Shown here: one piece after another, positions 49,591-61,499 of the stretch
Layout of the letters: every line of letters starts with the position of its first letter
Position numbering within the stretch: position 1 is the stretch's first letter
Source: Mesorhizobium tianshanense
GTDB lineage: Bacteria > Pseudomonadota > Alphaproteobacteria > Rhizobiales > Rhizobiaceae
Reading direction: 5' to 3'
Assembly (NCBI RefSeq): GCF_007830515.1
Contig: NZ_VLKT01000002.1
Location: 179,155-243,154, forward strand
DNA length: 64,000 bases
Made by a program: the position numbers and the translations under genes
The notes under the pieces: generated by a model
Database searches by the model: none
What the model was told of the DNA's origin: nothing
Seen by the model: the letters and a program-made list of their open reading frames with translations, nothing else

Positions 49591-50919
49591 TCACCGCTTT
49601 GCAATCGGTACGTAGTCGCGTTCCGGCGCGCCTGTATAGAGCTGGCGCGGACGGCCGATCTTCTGGTGCGGATCCTCGATCATCTCTTTCCATTGCGCAA
49701 TCCAGCCGACGGTGCGGGCGACCGCGAACAGCACGGTGAACATGGTGGTGGGGAAGCCCAGCGCCTTCAGCGTGATGCCGGAATAGAAATCGACATTCGG
49801 ATAAAGCTTCTTCTCGATGAAGTAAGAGTCGGTCAGCGCGATCTTTTCCAGTTCCATGGCGATGTCGAGCAGCGGATCGTCCTTGATGCCGAGTTCGCCC
49901 AAAACCTCATGCGCGGTCTTCTGCATGATCTTGGCGCGCGGATCGTAATTCTTGTAGACGCGGTGGCCAAAGCCCATCAGCCGGAACGGATCGTTCTTGT
50001 CCTTGGCGCGGGCGATGAATTCCGGGATGTGGTCGACATGGCCGATCTCGCCCAGCATGTTCAAGGCCGCCTCGTTGGCGCCGCCATGGGCCGGCCCCCA
50101 CAGGCAGGCGATGCCGGCCGCTATGCAGGCAAACGGGTTGGCGCCCGACGAGCCGGCGAGGCGGACGGTCGAGGTCGAGGCGTTCTGCTCGTGATCGGCG
50201 TGCAGGATGAAGATGCGCTCCATGGCGCGCGCCAGCACCGGGTTGATCTTGTATTCCTCGCACGGCACGGCAAAGCACATGTGCAGGAAGTTGGCCGCGA
50301 AATTCAGCTCGTTCTTCGGGTAAATGAAGGGCTGGCCGATATGGTATTTGTAGGCCATAGCCGCGATCGTCGGCATCTTGGCGATCAGCCGCATCGATGC
50401 AACCATGCGCTGGTAGGGGTCCGAGATGTCGGTGGAATCGTGATAGAATGCCGACAGCGCGCCGACCACGCCGCACATCACCGCCATCGGGTGCGCGTCG
50501 CGGCGAAAGCCGGTGAAGAAGCGCGACATCTGCTCATGCACCATGGTGTGGCGCGTCACCCGGTAGTCGAAATCGTCCTTTTGCGCCTTGGTCGGCAATT
50601 CGCCGTAGAGCAAGAGATAGCAGACTTCGAGGAAGTCGCCATGCTCGGCCAACTGGTCGATGGGATAGCCGCGATGCAAAAGGATGCCGGCATCGCCATC
50701 GATGAAGGTGATTTCCGATTCGCAGCTTGCCGTCGACGTGAAGCCGGGATCGTAGGTGAAGGCCCCGGTGGTGTTGTAAAGCGAACCGATGTCGATGACA
50801 TCAGGTCCGACCGAGCCGCTTCGCACCTTCAACTCGTGAGTTTTACCACCGAGCTCCAGTTTTGCAGTCGACGTGTGGGTTTTGCCGCCAAATTCCAATC
50901 TTGTCGCAGCTTCGGACAT
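49591..50919 (-). CDS. gltA: Citrate synthase
   Basis: Condenses oxaloacetate and acetyl-CoA in the citric acid cycle, 442 residues, type II (hexameric, NADH-sensitive class). Catalytic residues are visible in [36 protein letters not shown] and [14 protein letters not shown]. The N-terminus contains a doubled 8-residue pattern: LEFGGKTH at 8-15 and LELGGKTH at 21-28, thirteen residues apart. The other direction of the spacer holds gltX, in the same orientation and upstream. Confidence 0.96.
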   Translation of the reverse strand: MSEAATRLEFGGKTHTSTAKLELGGKTHELKVRSGSVGPDVIDIGSLYNTTGAFTYDPGFTSTASCESEITFIDGDAGILLHRGYPIDQLAEHGDFLEVCYLLLYGELPTKAQKDDFDYRVTRHTMVHEQMSRFFTGFRRDAHPMAVMCGVVGALSAFYHDSTDISDPYQRMVASMRLIAKMPTIAAMAYKYHIGQPFIYPKNELNFAANFLHMCFAVPCEEYKINPVLARAMERIFILHADHEQNASTSTVRLAGSSGANPFACIAAGIACLWGPAHGGANEAALNMLGEIGHVDHIPEFIARAKDKNDPFRLMGFGHRVYKNYDPRAKIMQKTAHEVLGELGIKDDPLLDIAMELEKIALTDSYFIEKKLYPNVDFYSGITLKALGFPTTMFTVLFAVARTVGWIAQWKEMIEDPHQKIGRPRQLYTGAPERDYVPIAKR

Positions 50920-51100
50920 TGCAAACTCCTTTTTGTTTCTTCATGCCGGCAAAGGCGAAATTTCCGCAACGCAACACGTCGAAAGCATCGGAGTGCTCGT
51001 GTTTGCGCCTGCCATTGGATCTGCGTGCCAAATTGGGCCAGGACCTAATGTTGCACTGCGAAAGCCGCCTTTCAATGCCAATCTTCTTGGGCCAGTTCTC

Positions 51101-52525
51101 CTAATCGATTTGATCGGCGATGCGCGCCAGGCTTTCCTCGCGGCCAAGTACGGCAAGCACATCGAACACGCCCGGCGAGGTGCTTTTGCCGGTGAGCGCG
51201 GCCCGCAAAGGTTGGGCCACGGCGCCGAGTTTCCGGTCGCCTGCCAGCGCATATTCGCGGATCGCAGCCTCCGCCGCAGCGGCCGTCCAGTCGCCTGAAA
51301 CCGCCTTCAGCGCCGCGTGGGCGCCCCGCAGGATCTCACGCGCTTCACCACTGAGCAGCGCCGCCGCCTTCTCGTCGATCGGCAGCGGCCGCGCAGCGAA
51401 CAGGAAGGCGGCACCGTCGGCCAGCTCGACCAGCGTCTTGGCGCGCTCCTTCAAGCCGGGCAGGGCGGCAAGCAACTGCGCCTTGCGCCTGTCGTCGAGC
51501 CGCGCGGCGATCGCCTGTCCGCCTTCGAGATAGGGCAAGGTGGCGATGAAGATATCGAGCAATTCGGCGTCGTTCATCCGGCGCATATGCACGCCGTTCA
51601 ACGCCTCGAGCTTGGCGAAGTCGAACCGGGCGGCTCCCTTGTTGACGTCGCCGATATCGAACCACGCAATCATGTCGGCGATCGACATGATCTCGTCGTC
51701 GCCGTGGCTCCAGCCGAGCCGCGCCAGGTAGTTGAGTAGTGCCTCGGGCAGGTAGCCCATGGCGCGATAGGCTTCGACGCCAAGGGCGCCATGCCGCTTC
51801 GAGAGCTTGGCGCCGTCGGCACCATGGATCAGCGGGATATGCGACATCGACGGCACCTCCCAGCCCATGGCTCGATAGATCACTGTCTGGCGGGCGGCGT
51901 TGGTCAGATGGTCGTCGCCGCGGATGATGTGGGTGATGCCCATGTCATGGTCGTCGACGACGACGGCATGCATATAGGTCGGATTGCCGTCCGAGCGCAG
52001 GATGATGAAATCATCGAGATCCTTGTTGGGAAAGCGCACCTCGCCCTGCACGCGATCATGCACCACCGTCTCGCCCTCGGTCGGCGCCTTGATGCGGATG
52101 GCGCCCTTGGCGCCGGCCGGCGCCTCCGAGGGGTCGCGGTCGCGCCAGCGTCCGTCATAGCGAGGCGGCAGCCCCTTGGCCCGCGCGCTCTCGCGCATCG
52201 CCTCCAGCTCGGCTGGCGTCGCATAGCAGTAATAGGCCTTGCCGAGGCGCACCAGCTCCTCGGCGACTGCGCGGTGGCGCGGCGCGCGCTCGAACTGCGA
52301 TACCGGCTCGCCATCCCAGGTGAGGCCGAGCCAGACGAGCCCATCGAGAATGGCGGCGGTTGCCGCATCCGTCGAACGCTCGCGATCGGTGTCCTCGATG
52401 CGCAGCAGCATGGTGCCGCCGGTGTGTTTCGCATACAGCCAGTTGAACAGCGCCGTGCGCGCCCCGCCAATATGCAGGAAGCCGGTTGGCGAGGGGGCAA
52501 AACGGGTAACGACCTTGTCGGACAT
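51101..52525 (-). CDS. gltX: Glutamyl-tRNA synthetase
   Basis: Charges tRNA-Glu (and, in bacteria with GatCAB, often tRNA-Gln) with glutamate; 474 residues. Class I motifs are [14 protein letters not shown] near residue 10 and [10 protein letters not shown] near 242 (KLSKR in place of KMSKS). The start [11 protein letters not shown] is chosen because the longer open frame upstream has no homology and would overlap the promoter region. With gatCA in this window, misacylated Glu-tRNA(Gln) can be amidated. Confidence 0.96.
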   Translation of the reverse strand: MSDKVVTRFAPSPTGFLHIGGARTALFNWLYAKHTGGTMLLRIEDTDRERSTDAATAAILDGLVWLGLTWDGEPVSQFERAPRHRAVAEELVRLGKAYYCYATPAELEAMRESARAKGLPPRYDGRWRDRDPSEAPAGAKGAIRIKAPTEGETVVHDRVQGEVRFPNKDLDDFIILRSDGNPTYMHAVVVDDHDMGITHIIRGDDHLTNAARQTVIYRAMGWEVPSMSHIPLIHGADGAKLSKRHGALGVEAYRAMGYLPEALLNYLARLGWSHGDDEIMSIADMIAWFDIGDVNKGAARFDFAKLEALNGVHMRRMNDAELLDIFIATLPYLEGGQAIAARLDDRRKAQLLAALPGLKERAKTLVELADGAAFLFAARPLPIDEKAAALLSGEAREILRGAHAALKAVSGDWTAAAAEAAIREYALAGDRKLGAVAQPLRAALTGKSTSPGVFDVLAVLGREESLARIADQID

Positions 52526-52628
52526 GGAACTCTCGGGGCAAGCGCAGGAAACGGATGTGGTCGCGCGGACTTTCGCGCGCCGCGCGTTCATGTAGCATAG
52601 GAGGTCAAGGGCGCAAGGGGCAGACCCG

Positions 52629-55097
52629 ATGGCTGGATCAGGCCGCGGTGCGGACGAGAGCGACGGCGCGGTCTGCAGCGTCAGCGAACGGTCGCTGTTT
52701 GCCGCATCCGTGCCTGTCATACCGGCGCCGGATTCGCTGCCACGCCTTGATGTCAGGCCGCTGCCACCGGAGGGGCCCGCAAGGGTCCCGAGCCAGAAGA
52801 TCGGACCTGCCGTTCGCCTGCGAGGACACCTTCGCCAACTTTCGCCGTCCGGTATCCGTAACAGCATGGCCTCGGCAGCCGGCATGGAGATCGACCGTGG
52901 CGTCGCCTTCCTGCTGGTGCCGGTTTTCCTGGCATGCGGGGTGATCTTCTATTTTTCGTTGGCGAGTGAACCGGACTTCTCGCAAACCATAGCCGTCGTG
53001 GTCCTCACGGCATTGTGTGCGGCCGTCTCGCGCTCATGGCGCAAAACGCATCTGTGCTTCGTGGTGGCGCTGCTGTGCGCGCTCGGCGTGCTCGCCGCCA
53101 AGGTCGAGACCTGGCGCGCGGGAACGCAGATGCTCGGCTCGGAAATCCCGACGCGGCTGACCGGCCGTATCGTCAGCCTCGACCGGATGGCGAACGGTCG
53201 CATCCGGCTGACCATCGATGTGATCTCGACCGCCCGGCCAACGCTGCGCTATATGCCCAAGCGGGTTCGCGCTTCGGCCATGAAAATACCGCCGGGCACG
53301 ACCGCCGGATCGAAAGTGACCGGCTATGTCAGGCTGCTGCCACCAACCGGTCCGGTGCGGCCGGACGGCTATGATTACTCCTTCGACAGCTATTTCGCCG
53401 GCATCGGCGCCAGTGGCTTTTTCCTTGGCACTCCAAAAATTGTTCCCCCGGATGGCGCGTCGCCAGATGGTGCACCGCTTGCCACGCGTCTTTCCTCAGC
53501 GGTCGAGAACGCGCGCGAGAGCATCGCCGACCATGTTCGCGGCAGCATCGGCGGCGCCGAGGGCGAGATTGCCGCCGCGCTGATCGTCGGCGTGCGCGCC
53601 GGCATTCCCGAAGAGATCAACGAGGCGATGCGGCGCAGCGGCATCTATCACATCATCTCCATCTCCGGCCTGCACATGGCGCTGGTTGCCGGCACGGTCA
53701 TGGCGCTGCTGCGCGGCGCCTTCGCGCTGTTTCCCGATTTCTCCTCGCGACGGCCGGTCAAAAAATACGCGGCTGCGGCCGCGCTTTTTTCGATTGCGGC
53801 CTATCTCATCATTTCGGGTGTCGTGGTTGCGGCCGAGCGCAGTTTCATCATGCTGGCGGTGATGCTGATCGCCGTGCTGTTCGACCGGGCGGCGCTCACC
53901 ATGCGCAACCTGGCGATCTCGGCGATTGCCGTCATCGTCGTGTCGCCGCATGAGGTTGTCGGGCCGAGTTTTCAGATGTCCTTCGCCGCGACCGCGGCCC
54001 TCGTCGGCGCCTATGCCGGCTGGTCCGACTACCGCGCAGGCAGGGCCGCCGCACCACCGCCGCGACGAACGTCGCTCGGCTTCGTCACGCGAAAATTCCT
54101 GGTGGCGATGAGTGGCCTGGCCATGACCTCCATCATCGCGGGAAGCGCTACGGGGCTTTTTGCCATATGGCATTTCCAGCGGGTCTCGCCACTCAGCCTG
54201 TTCGCCAATCTGGCGATCATGCCGATCGTCTCGCTGGTGGTCATGCCTTTCGCCGTGCTCAGCGCTCTGGCGATGCCGTTCGGTGCCGACGGGCCTTTGC
54301 TCTATGTGATGGGCAAGGGGCTAACAGCGATGATCGTCGTGTCCGGATGGATCTCGGAGCGCTCGCCCATCGACGCTGTCGGGCTGATTTCGATGCAATC
54401 TGTCCTGCTGGCGACGATCGCTCTTGTCATCGCGACCATGGCGACGACCTGGCTGCGGCTCGCGGCGCTTCCTTTCGCGCTTGCCGGCCTGCTGACGATT
54501 TCCGACACACCCACGCCCGACGTGCTGATCTCGGAGAATGCGCGGCTGGTCGCTCTGCCGATCGGCGGCGGTGAGCTTGCCGTCAACCGGGCGCGTCCGA
54601 ACGAATTTACCATCGACAACTGGAAACACGCCCTGAAGGTCGAGACGATCATCATGCCGGAGACATTCGCCAAGACGGATATGCAATTCGACATCACCGA
54701 TTCGGCAGACCTGCCGCCGGGCGCGCCTTTCTACTGCACTGCCGGTCTGTGCCTTGCCCGGCATCCGTCCGGCGCGATCGTCGCGCTCGCCGACGACCGC
54801 AAAACCGCGCGGCCAGCCTGTGCCTTTGCGGACTTGATCGTCATCGACGATGCGACAGCCTATTATAATCCCTGCCGCAATCCGCTGGTCCTCGTCGTGA
54901 CCAAACGGCAACTCGCTCGCATGGGCAGTGCCGCCGTCTTCTTCGATCCGCAATCGGCGACGACGCGCGCAAAAATTCGTTTCGCCGTCGAGGAACCGTA
55001 CCGGCCCTGGCACGTGCAGCGAAAGTTTTCTCGAGAGGCGAGAGGCCTGCCGCCATACCGCAAGGCCGAGAAACCCAAAAAAGCCGCCGCTCAGTAA
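52629..55097 (+). CDS. comEC: ComEC/Rec2-family DNA uptake channel
   Basis: Polytopic inner-membrane protein of 822 residues. A first cluster of helices (92-160), a soluble domain DUF4131 (about 160-265), then the competence domain with [15 protein letters not shown] at about 340 and about eight helices to residue 630. The final 190 residues lack the HxHxDH zinc motif of a beta-lactamase domain, so it is a short-type ComEC. The N-terminal 85 residues are low-complexity and the real start could be M86 (MEIDRG). It overlaps lexA by 7 bases tail to tail. DprA is also encoded here. Confidence 0.85.
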   Translation: MAGSGRGADESDGAVCSVSERSLFAASVPVIPAPDSLPRLDVRPLPPEGPARVPSQKIGPAVRLRGHLRQLSPSGIRNSMASAAGMEIDRGVAFLLVPVFLACGVIFYFSLASEPDFSQTIAVVVLTALCAAVSRSWRKTHLCFVVALLCALGVLAAKVETWRAGTQMLGSEIPTRLTGRIVSLDRMANGRIRLTIDVISTARPTLRYMPKRVRASAMKIPPGTTAGSKVTGYVRLLPPTGPVRPDGYDYSFDSYFAGIGASGFFLGTPKIVPPDGASPDGAPLATRLSSAVENARESIADHVRGSIGGAEGEIAAALIVGVRAGIPEEINEAMRRSGIYHIISISGLHMALVAGTVMALLRGAFALFPDFSSRRPVKKYAAAAALFSIAAYLIISGVVVAAERSFIMLAVMLIAVLFDRAALTMRNLAISAIAVIVVSPHEVVGPSFQMSFAATAALVGAYAGWSDYRAGRAAAPPPRRTSLGFVTRKFLVAMSGLAMTSIIAGSATGLFAIWHFQRVSPLSLFANLAIMPIVSLVVMPFAVLSALAMPFGADGPLLYVMGKGLTAMIVVSGWISERSPIDAVGLISMQSVLLATIALVIATMATTWLRLAALPFALAGLLTISDTPTPDVLISENARLVALPIGGGELAVNRARPNEFTIDNWKHALKVETIIMPETFAKTDMQFDITDSADLPPGAPFYCTAGLCLARHPSGAIVALADDRKTARPACAFADLIVIDDATAYYNPCRNPLVLVVTKRQLARMGSAAVFFDPQSATTRAKIRFAVEEPYRPWHVQRKFSREARGLPPYRKAEKPKKAAAQ

Positions 55098-55828
55098 CGC
55101 CGGATCAATCCGACAAGCTTGCCTTGCACCTTGACCCGGTCCGGCCCGAAGATGCGCGTCTCATAGGCCGGATTGGCGGCCTCCAGGGCGATCGAGGCGC
55201 CTTTGCGGCGGAACCGTTTCAGCGTCGCTTCCTCCTCGTCGACCAGGGCCACAATGATCTCGCCAGGCTGGGCGGTGTCGGCGTTGCGGATGATGACCGT
55301 ATCGCCGTCGAAAATGCCGGCCTCGATCATCGAATCGCCCTTGACCTCCAGCGCGTAGTGCGCGCCGCCGGTGATCATATCCGGCGGCACCGAGATCGAA
55401 TGAGTCTGGTGCTGAATGGCGTCGATCGGCACGCCGGCAGCGATGCGGCCCATCACTGGGATGGAGACGGTGGCAACGACGTCGTCGTCATTTCCGGCCG
55501 CAGGCATGCGTGAAGGCGCCGGCTTGATCTGTCGTCCGAGATTGCCCTGTCCAAGGCTGCCTTGAATGACGCTTGGCGAGAATTTGCGCGCCGCATTGAG
55601 GCCGGGCGCGATCGAATCGGGCAGGCGCAGCACCTCCAGCGCGCGGGCGCGGTTGGGCAGGCGGCGAATGAAGCCGCGCTCCTCCAGCGCCGTGATCAGC
55701 CGATGGATACCCGACTTGGAGGCGAGGTCGAGCGCTTCCTTCATCTCGTCGAACGAGGGCGGAATGCCGCTTTCCTTCAGCCGTTCGTGGATAAACATAA
55801 GCAGCTCATGTTGTTTGCGTGTCAGCAT
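55091..55828 (-). CDS. lexA: LexA repressor
   Basis: SOS repressor of 245 residues. The DNA-binding winged helix occupies about 1-65 ([20 protein letters not shown]). The cleavage site Ala131-Gly132 is in GRIAAGVP, and the catalytic pair is Ser166 (KGDSM) and Lys204 (ATLKRF). An extra linker of about 40 residues (75-115) makes it longer than E. coli LexA but is usual in alphaproteobacteria. Its own SOS box lies 51 bases upstream. Confidence 0.96.
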   Translation of the reverse strand: MLTRKQHELLMFIHERLKESGIPPSFDEMKEALDLASKSGIHRLITALEERGFIRRLPNRARALEVLRLPDSIAPGLNAARKFSPSVIQGSLGQGNLGRQIKPAPSRMPAAGNDDDVVATVSIPVMGRIAAGVPIDAIQHQTHSISVPPDMITGGAHYALEVKGDSMIEAGIFDGDTVIIRNADTAQPGEIIVALVDEEEATLKRFRRKGASIALEAANPAYETRIFGPDRVKVQGKLVGLIRRY

Positions 55829-55878
55829 CGCGAACCCCCGACAGAATCAGAAAAACAAACCCAGAACAAACACTATCT

Positions 55879-55893
55879 GTTCCAGTTGTGTTC
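55879..55893 (-). promoter_or_regulatory. LexA box upstream of lexA
   Basis: GTTC-CAGTTGT-GTTC, the exact alphaproteobacterial SOS pattern GTTC-N7-GTTC. It lies 51 bases before lexA, so autoregulation of lexA is expected. Confidence 0.88.
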
Positions 55894-55933
55894 TGCAACC
55901 GTTTAAAGTTTAATGAATGTGTTGACGTTTTGT

Positions 55934-57139
55934 TCAGCGTAGCATCAGCACGCTGCAGGCTGCGCCCGTCGCGGCTGGGGGAGCGAATGGCTCGCGCACG
56001 ATCAGCCCGTTGGCGTCGGCCAGCATTCTGAGCATCGAGGAATCCTGAATGCCGAACGGCGTCGCCTCAAGCACGCCGGCTTCTTCCTTCACCACGGCGC
56101 GGACATAGTCCTGCCTGAGATCGTTGGCCGGCATCGCAGCCCCCAGCCGCGCCTCACGCATGTCCTGCCGGTAGGCGCGGCCACCGAGCCGCGCAAGCAG
56201 CGGCTTCAGGAAGAGCTGCGTGCAGACTAGGCTCGCCACCGGATTGCCGGGCAGGCCGACGCAGCGGATGTCGCCCAGCCGCCCGAACATCAGCGGCTTG
56301 CCGGGCCGCATGGCGATCTTCCAGAAATCGAGCGTCATCCCTTCGCCGGTCAGCACGTCATGGACGAGGTCGTGGTCGCCGACCGAGGCGCCGCCCAGCG
56401 TGACGATGACGTCGGCTCCTGCGCCGACCGCTTTTTTCACCAGCGCGGCGATCGCCTCCTTGCGGTCGGGGGCGATGCCGAGATCGAGCGCACGCGCGCC
56501 GACCGAGCGGGCCGCGGCGGCGACGCCATAGGCATTGGACGAGATGATCTGGTCGGGGCCAAGGTCGCTGCCCGGCGGCAGCAGTTCGTCGCCGGTGGCG
56601 ATTATGGCGACCAGCGGCCGTTTGACCACGCTGACTCGCGGATGGTTGGCCGACGCCGCCAGTGACAAGGCCGCCGGATCGAGCAGGCGGCCTTTCTCCA
56701 GCAGAACTTCGCCGTTCGAGAAATCGAGCCCGAGGCGGCGGATGTTGCGGCCTTCAACCGTCGACGCGGTCACTTCGATGCTGCTGCCGCCGAGGTCGCG
56801 GACATTCTCCTGGATGACGATGGTGTCAGCGCCCGCGGGAAGCGGCGCGCCGGTGAAGATGCGCACGGCCTGCGCCGGGCCGACTGTTCCGGCGAAGCCG
56901 CGACCGGCCGGCGCCATGCCGATCACCGAAAGTCTTGCGGGAACGGACGCGACATCCACGGCTCGCGCGGCATAGCCGTCCATGGCGGACGCGTTGAAGG
57001 GCGGCTGGGTGCGGAGCGCCATGAGCGGCTCCGCCAGCACACGGTCGGCGGCGTCCATCAGGGTGATGCTTTCGGCTTGCGAGGGCGCAGCATCTTCAAG
57101 CAGGCGCTCGAGCGCTTCGGTGACCGGAAGCAGCGCCAT
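55934..57139 (-). CDS. moeA: Molybdopterin molybdenumtransferase
   Basis: Inserts molybdate into adenylylated molybdopterin, 401 residues. Motifs are PPFNASAMDGYA near 45, GAPLPAGADTIV near 96, ATGDELLPPG near 180 and TLGGASVGDHDL near 250. The start MALLPVTEA overlaps the moaC stop by one base (TAATG). It works with MogA/MoaB, not in this window. Confidence 0.95.
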   Translation of the reverse strand: MALLPVTEALERLLEDAAPSQAESITLMDAADRVLAEPLMALRTQPPFNASAMDGYAARAVDVASVPARLSVIGMAPAGRGFAGTVGPAQAVRIFTGAPLPAGADTIVIQENVRDLGGSSIEVTASTVEGRNIRRLGLDFSNGEVLLEKGRLLDPAALSLAASANHPRVSVVKRPLVAIIATGDELLPPGSDLGPDQIISSNAYGVAAAARSVGARALDLGIAPDRKEAIAALVKKAVGAGADVIVTLGGASVGDHDLVHDVLTGEGMTLDFWKIAMRPGKPLMFGRLGDIRCVGLPGNPVASLVCTQLFLKPLLARLGGRAYRQDMREARLGAAMPANDLRQDYVRAVVKEEAGVLEATPFGIQDSSMLRMLADANGLIVREPFAPPAATGAACSVLMLR

Positions 57140-57636
57140 TATCGGCCTGCCCTTTGGGCGCTCACCTTGTAGTCGCCGGATTTGCCGCCGGTCTTTTCCA
57201 CCAGCCTGATGCCGGAGATCACCATGGCCCGGTCGACCGCCTTGGCCATGTCGTAGATGGTCAGGCAAGCGACCGAGGCGGCGGTCAGCGCCTCCATCTC
57301 GACGCCGGTCTTGCCGGTGACGCGGGCCAGCGCTGTGACCTTCAGGCCAGGTAGCGTCGCGTCCGGTTCGATGTCGACCGATAGTTTGGTCAACAGAAGC
57401 GGATGGCAGAGCGGGATCAGCTCATGCGTCCTCTTGGCCGCCATGATGCCGGCGATGCGCGCCGTGCCCAGCACGTCGCCCTTCTTGGCATCGCCGTCGA
57501 GGATCATTTTGAGCGTCTCTGGCAGCATCGAGACAAAGCCCTCGGCGACCGCCGTGCGCGTCGTCTCCGCCTTGTCGCCGACATCGACCATGTTGGCTTC
57601 GCCCTGTGCGCCAAGATGGGTGAGGGAGGCCGTCAT
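57139..57636 (-). CDS. moaC: Cyclic pyranopterin monophosphate synthase
   Basis: Completes conversion of GTP-derived 3',8-cyclic product to cPMP in molybdenum cofactor synthesis, 165 residues. The conserved [31 protein letters not shown] and [19 protein letters not shown] are present, including the catalytic Lys and His region. The neighbours trpC and moeA follow the rhizobial order. Confidence 0.95.
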   Translation of the reverse strand: MTASLTHLGAQGEANMVDVGDKAETTRTAVAEGFVSMLPETLKMILDGDAKKGDVLGTARIAGIMAAKRTHELIPLCHPLLLTKLSVDIEPDATLPGLKVTALARVTGKTGVEMEALTAASVACLTIYDMAKAVDRAMVISGIRLVEKTGGKSGDYKVSAQRAGR

Positions 57637-57638
57637 CG

Positions 57639-58451
57639 TCAGAGAGCCTCGGCCGGCGCCTTGCCCGTCAAAAGCAGGTGCGTTGCGGCGGCCACGTCCT
57701 GTTGCCGCATCAGGCTCTCGCCGACGAGGAAGGTGCCAATGCCGCTCCGTTCCAGCCTGCGGCAGTCTTCGTGTGAGAAAATACCGCTCTCGCTGACCAG
57801 CAGGCGGCCGGCCGGCACCATCGCAGCCAGCCGCTCCGAAGTATCGAGACTGGTTTCGAACGTCCGGAGGTTGCGGTTGTTGATGCCGATCAGCCGCGAC
57901 GACAGTTTCAGCGCGCGTTCCGTCTCGGCCTCGTCATGCACCTCGACCAGGGCGTCCATTCCGAGATCGAAAGCCGTCGATTCGAGTTCCCTGGCCACGG
58001 CGTCATCGACGCTCGCCATGATGATCAGGATGGCGTCCGCGCCCCACGCACGGGCTTCGAACACCTGATAAGGTTCGAACAGAAAATCCTTGCGCAAAGC
58101 CGGCAATGTCACGGCGCTGCGCGCATCGGTGAGGAATTCAGGCGCACCCTGGAAGGAGGGCGCATCTGTCAGCACCGAAAGGCAGGCGGCACCACCCTCC
58201 ACATAGGCCTTGGCCAGTGCCGGCGGATCGAAATCGGCGCGGATCAGGCCCTTGGACGGGCTCGCCTTCTTGATCTCGGCGATCAGCGCGAAACTACCGG
58301 ATTTGCGCTTGGCTTCAAGCGCCGAGAGAAAGCCGCGCGGCGCATCGGCGTCTTTCGCCCGCGCCTTGATCTCGGCAAGCGGCACGCGCGCCTTCGCTGC
58401 CGCGATCTCGTCGCGCTTGTAGGCTTCGATCTTGCGAAGGATATCAGACAC
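57639..58451 (-). CDS. trpC: Indole-3-glycerol phosphate synthase
   Basis: Tryptophan synthesis step from CdRP to indole-glycerol phosphate, 270 residues. Motifs are [12 protein letters not shown] (about 57-68), LRKDFL around 119 and [12 protein letters not shown]. It starts with GTG and is 4 bases after trpD. It is a separate gene, not fused to trpF as in E. coli. Confidence 0.95.
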   Translation of the reverse strand: MSDILRKIEAYKRDEIAAAKARVPLAEIKARAKDADAPRGFLSALEAKRKSGSFALIAEIKKASPSKGLIRADFDPPALAKAYVEGGAACLSVLTDAPSFQGAPEFLTDARSAVTLPALRKDFLFEPYQVFEARAWGADAILIIMASVDDAVARELESTAFDLGMDALVEVHDEAETERALKLSSRLIGINNRNLRTFETSLDTSERLAAMVPAGRLLVSESGIFSHEDCRRLERSGIGTFLVGESLMRQQDVAAATHLLLTGKAPAEAL

Positions 58452-58455
58452 GGCT

Positions 58456-59466
58456 CTATCCGTTCGAAATCTCGACCAGCCGGTCGAGCATCTTCAGCGC
58501 GCGGCCGCTGTCGATGGCTTGCGCTGCAGTCGCCACGCCGTCGGCAAGCGTCGTCGCCCTGCCCGCCACCACCAGACCGGCGCCGGCGTTCATCAGCACC
58601 GTATCGCGATAGGCGCCGGCGGCGCCGCCCAGCATGTCGCGCAGCGCCTGGGCGTTGTAGGCAGCGTCGCCGCCGCGCAACTCCTCCTTGGTATGACGCT
58701 TCAGCCCGACCGCTTCCGGGGTCAGTGTAAAGCTGCGGATCTCGCCGCAGACCAGCTCGGCCACCTCAGTCTCGCCGGTGGTGGTGATTTCGTCATAGCC
58801 GTCGCCATGGACGACCCAGGCATGGTCGGCACCCAGTGCCTTCAGCGTCTCGGCCACCGGAATGATCCATTCCGGCAAGAACACGCCGACCATCTGCCTG
58901 ACGACACCAGCCGGATTGGAGAGCGGGCCGAGCAGGTTGAAGATGGTGCGGGTGCCGAGTTCGACGCGGGTCGGGCCGACATGCTTCATCGCCGGATGAT
59001 GCGCTGGTGCGAACATGAAGCCGACGCCTGTGTCGCGGATGCAGCGCGCGATCGTCTCCGGCGGGATGTCGATCTTGACTCCGAGCGCGGTCAGCACGTC
59101 GGCGGCGCCGGTCTGCGAGGACAGTCCGCGATTGCCGTGCTTGGCCACCGGCACGCCGCAGGCGGCGATGACGAAGGCGGATGCGGTCGAGATGTTGACG
59201 CTGTGCGAATTGTCGCCGCCAGTGCCGACGATGTCTATGGCGCCAGCGGGCGCGTCGACACGCAGCATCTTGGCGCGCATGGTGGCGACGGCGCCGGAAA
59301 TCTCGCTCACCGTCTCGCCGCGCACGCGCAGCGCCATCAGGAAGCCGCCGATCTGGCCGGGTGTCGCATCGCCCGACATGATGATGTCGAAGGCTTCGCG
59401 CGCCTCCTCGAAGGAAAGGGCGGTGCCGGCGGCGACCTTGGCGATATGGGGCTTGAGCGCGCTCAT
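58456..59466 (-). CDS. trpD: Anthranilate phosphoribosyltransferase
   Basis: Adds phosphoribose to anthranilate, 336 residues. The PRPP motif [14 protein letters not shown] lies near residue 82, and [13 protein letters not shown] and [25 protein letters not shown] are clear. It overlaps the upstream peptidyl-prolyl isomerase gene by 4 bases (ATGA). TrpE and TrpG are elsewhere. Confidence 0.96.
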   Translation of the reverse strand: MSALKPHIAKVAAGTALSFEEAREAFDIIMSGDATPGQIGGFLMALRVRGETVSEISGAVATMRAKMLRVDAPAGAIDIVGTGGDNSHSVNISTASAFVIAACGVPVAKHGNRGLSSQTGAADVLTALGVKIDIPPETIARCIRDTGVGFMFAPAHHPAMKHVGPTRVELGTRTIFNLLGPLSNPAGVVRQMVGVFLPEWIIPVAETLKALGADHAWVVHGDGYDEITTTGETEVAELVCGEIRSFTLTPEAVGLKRHTKEELRGGDAAYNAQALRDMLGGAAGAYRDTVLMNAGAGLVVAGRATTLADGVATAAQAIDSGRALKMLDRLVEISNG

Positions 59467-61355
59467 CTGGTCAGGGCTTGGGCAATGGCGGTCTGGTCAA
59501 TGCGAACGTCGTATTGCGTCTGCAGCTGCGCCACCAGCTGGTCGAGCAGGTCGTCGGATATGCCGGCGGTAAAGGATTTCTGCGCGTCGTCCGGCACCGA
59601 GCTGGCGTCGGCTCCGGCAGGCTCGAAGACTTCGGCGATCTTGAACAGAATCTGTCCGTCGCCGGTGGGCGAGGGGATCAGCCCTGTCCCGCCTTCGCCT
59701 TCGCCGAACATCGCCGCGGCTCCTTCCTTGCCGAAATCGACGTCGTCCGCCTCGCGCTTGACGCCGCGCTTTGTCTGTTTCTCGAGCTTGAGTTCGCCCG
59801 CGATCACGTCGAGCGTGGCGCCGGTCTCGAGACGTTTTTCGAGTTCGTCCGCTTTTGCGGTGAGCCGCTTGGTCGTTTCCGCCGCCGTCCAGTCGGCCAC
59901 CACCTTCTGGCGGACTTCATCCAGCGTGCGGTCGCGGGCCGGCGTGATCGAATCCACCTCGTAGAACACGAAGCCGTTGTCGGCGGTGGTGAGGTCGGGA
60001 TTCTCGGTGCCGGGTTCGGCCTCGAACACCGCCTTGATGAGCTCCGGCGATTCCGGCAGGTCCTTGACGATGGTGCCGTCCGGCCTCTGGCCGGTGCGAT
60101 CGATCGCGTCGATGGTGACGACCTTCAGCTTCAGTTTTTCGGCGGCTTGCGTGAGCGTGCTGCCCGAAGCGCGGATATCTTCGTAGTTGTCATGCGCGTC
60201 CAGCAGAATGCGGCTCGCCTCGCCCAGCGCCAGATCCTTGCGGATTTCGGTAGACACTTCGGCCAGTGGCTTCACCACTTCGGGCTTGATGTCGGTGACG
60301 CGCAGCAGCACCGAACCGAAGGCGCCCTGCACGACCGGGCTGACTTCGTTGACGTTGAGCGCAAACGCCGCATCCGCCACCGCCTTGTCGGCAATCTTGT
60401 CCTTGGCCAGCGTGCCGAGCAGCGTGTCGGCTTGCGTCTTGCCCTCGGCGGCCACGATCTTGTCGAAGGTCGCGCCGGTCTTGAGTGAATCGAGCGCGGC
60501 CTTCGCGGCATCAGGCGACTTGAACACGAGCTGTTCGATGGTCCGCATTTCCGGCGTGGTGTAGCGCCCCTTGTTCTTGTTGTAGTCGTCGCTGACCTGT
60601 TGGTCGGTCACGCCGCTCAGATCCATGATGTCTTCCGGCTCGAGCTTGACGTAGGAGAATTTCCGGTATTCGGGCGCCGCATAGGTCTTCTTATTTTCCT
60701 CGAAATAGGCCGAAAGCGCACTGTCGGATGGCGCTTCGATAGGCTCAACCAGCGATTTCGGCAGGATCAGATAGTCGATGGTGCGGTCTTCGCCACGATA
60801 GAGCGCGACCGCCTTGAAGAAGGTGTCCGGAGTCTTGAGGCCATCCGAAACCGCCTCGACGATCTGCTGGCGCACCGCCACCTGGGCGCGATTCCTGAGA
60901 TAGTCTTCCGGCCGCATGCCGACCTGTTGCAGTATGTATTCGAAAGTCCTCCTGTCGAAGGTGCCGCCGGGGCCCTTGAAGGCCGGGTCTTCATGGGTGA
61001 GTTGGGCCAGCCGGTCCTTGGACAGACCAAGCCCGAGCTTGCGGGCCTGCTCATCGAGGACTGCACCCGACACGAGTTGCGCCAGCACCTGGTTGTCCAG
61101 GCCGAGCGCCGTCGCCTGTTCGCGGCTGATACGCTGGCCGAATTGCTGCGACATTACGCTGATCTGGCGATCATAGGCGAGGCGGTACTCGTTGATCGAC
61201 ACTTTGGTGCCTCCGGCCGTGATAACGGCGTCGTGGCCCGCGAAACCACCCGCCAGCTGACCGGAAATGCCCCAGACGGCGAAGCTCAACACCAACAATA
61301 TCAGCAGCGCCTTCGCGACCCAGGTCCCCGCCGCGTTTCTCAAGATACCAAGCAT
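59463..61355 (-). CDS. PpiD/SurA-like peptidyl-prolyl isomerase
   Basis: A 630-residue envelope folding factor. The N-terminus has one membrane anchor ([16 protein letters not shown] at 17-32). SurA-type N-terminal region (about 45-170) and a parvulin-like PPIC domain around 270-360 ([12 protein letters not shown]... [14 protein letters not shown]) follow. The start [10 protein letters not shown] is the clear ATG. Fused upstream sequences are not part of it. It lies upstream of trpD with a 4-base overlap, a common rhizobial arrangement, though functions are unrelated. Confidence 0.9.
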   Translation of the reverse strand: MLGILRNAAGTWVAKALLILLVLSFAVWGISGQLAGGFAGHDAVITAGGTKVSINEYRLAYDRQISVMSQQFGQRISREQATALGLDNQVLAQLVSGAVLDEQARKLGLGLSKDRLAQLTHEDPAFKGPGGTFDRRTFEYILQQVGMRPEDYLRNRAQVAVRQQIVEAVSDGLKTPDTFFKAVALYRGEDRTIDYLILPKSLVEPIEAPSDSALSAYFEENKKTYAAPEYRKFSYVKLEPEDIMDLSGVTDQQVSDDYNKNKGRYTTPEMRTIEQLVFKSPDAAKAALDSLKTGATFDKIVAAEGKTQADTLLGTLAKDKIADKAVADAAFALNVNEVSPVVQGAFGSVLLRVTDIKPEVVKPLAEVSTEIRKDLALGEASRILLDAHDNYEDIRASGSTLTQAAEKLKLKVVTIDAIDRTGQRPDGTIVKDLPESPELIKAVFEAEPGTENPDLTTADNGFVFYEVDSITPARDRTLDEVRQKVVADWTAAETTKRLTAKADELEKRLETGATLDVIAGELKLEKQTKRGVKREADDVDFGKEGAAAMFGEGEGGTGLIPSPTGDGQILFKIAEVFEPAGADASSVPDDAQKSFTAGISDDLLDQLVAQLQTQYDVRIDQTAIAQALTR

Positions 61356-61499
61356 GCCCACTTCCGATTTTTGCGCATTTTCGCATGCGCCGAGTTTGAA
61401 ACAAGCGCAATAGCGTCCTTCCGGGCCACTGTCGATTGCTTTGTGGGCTGAGTTTGGTAGTGAGGACGCAGCCGAATATTGCCCGGAGAAGCAAATCCC

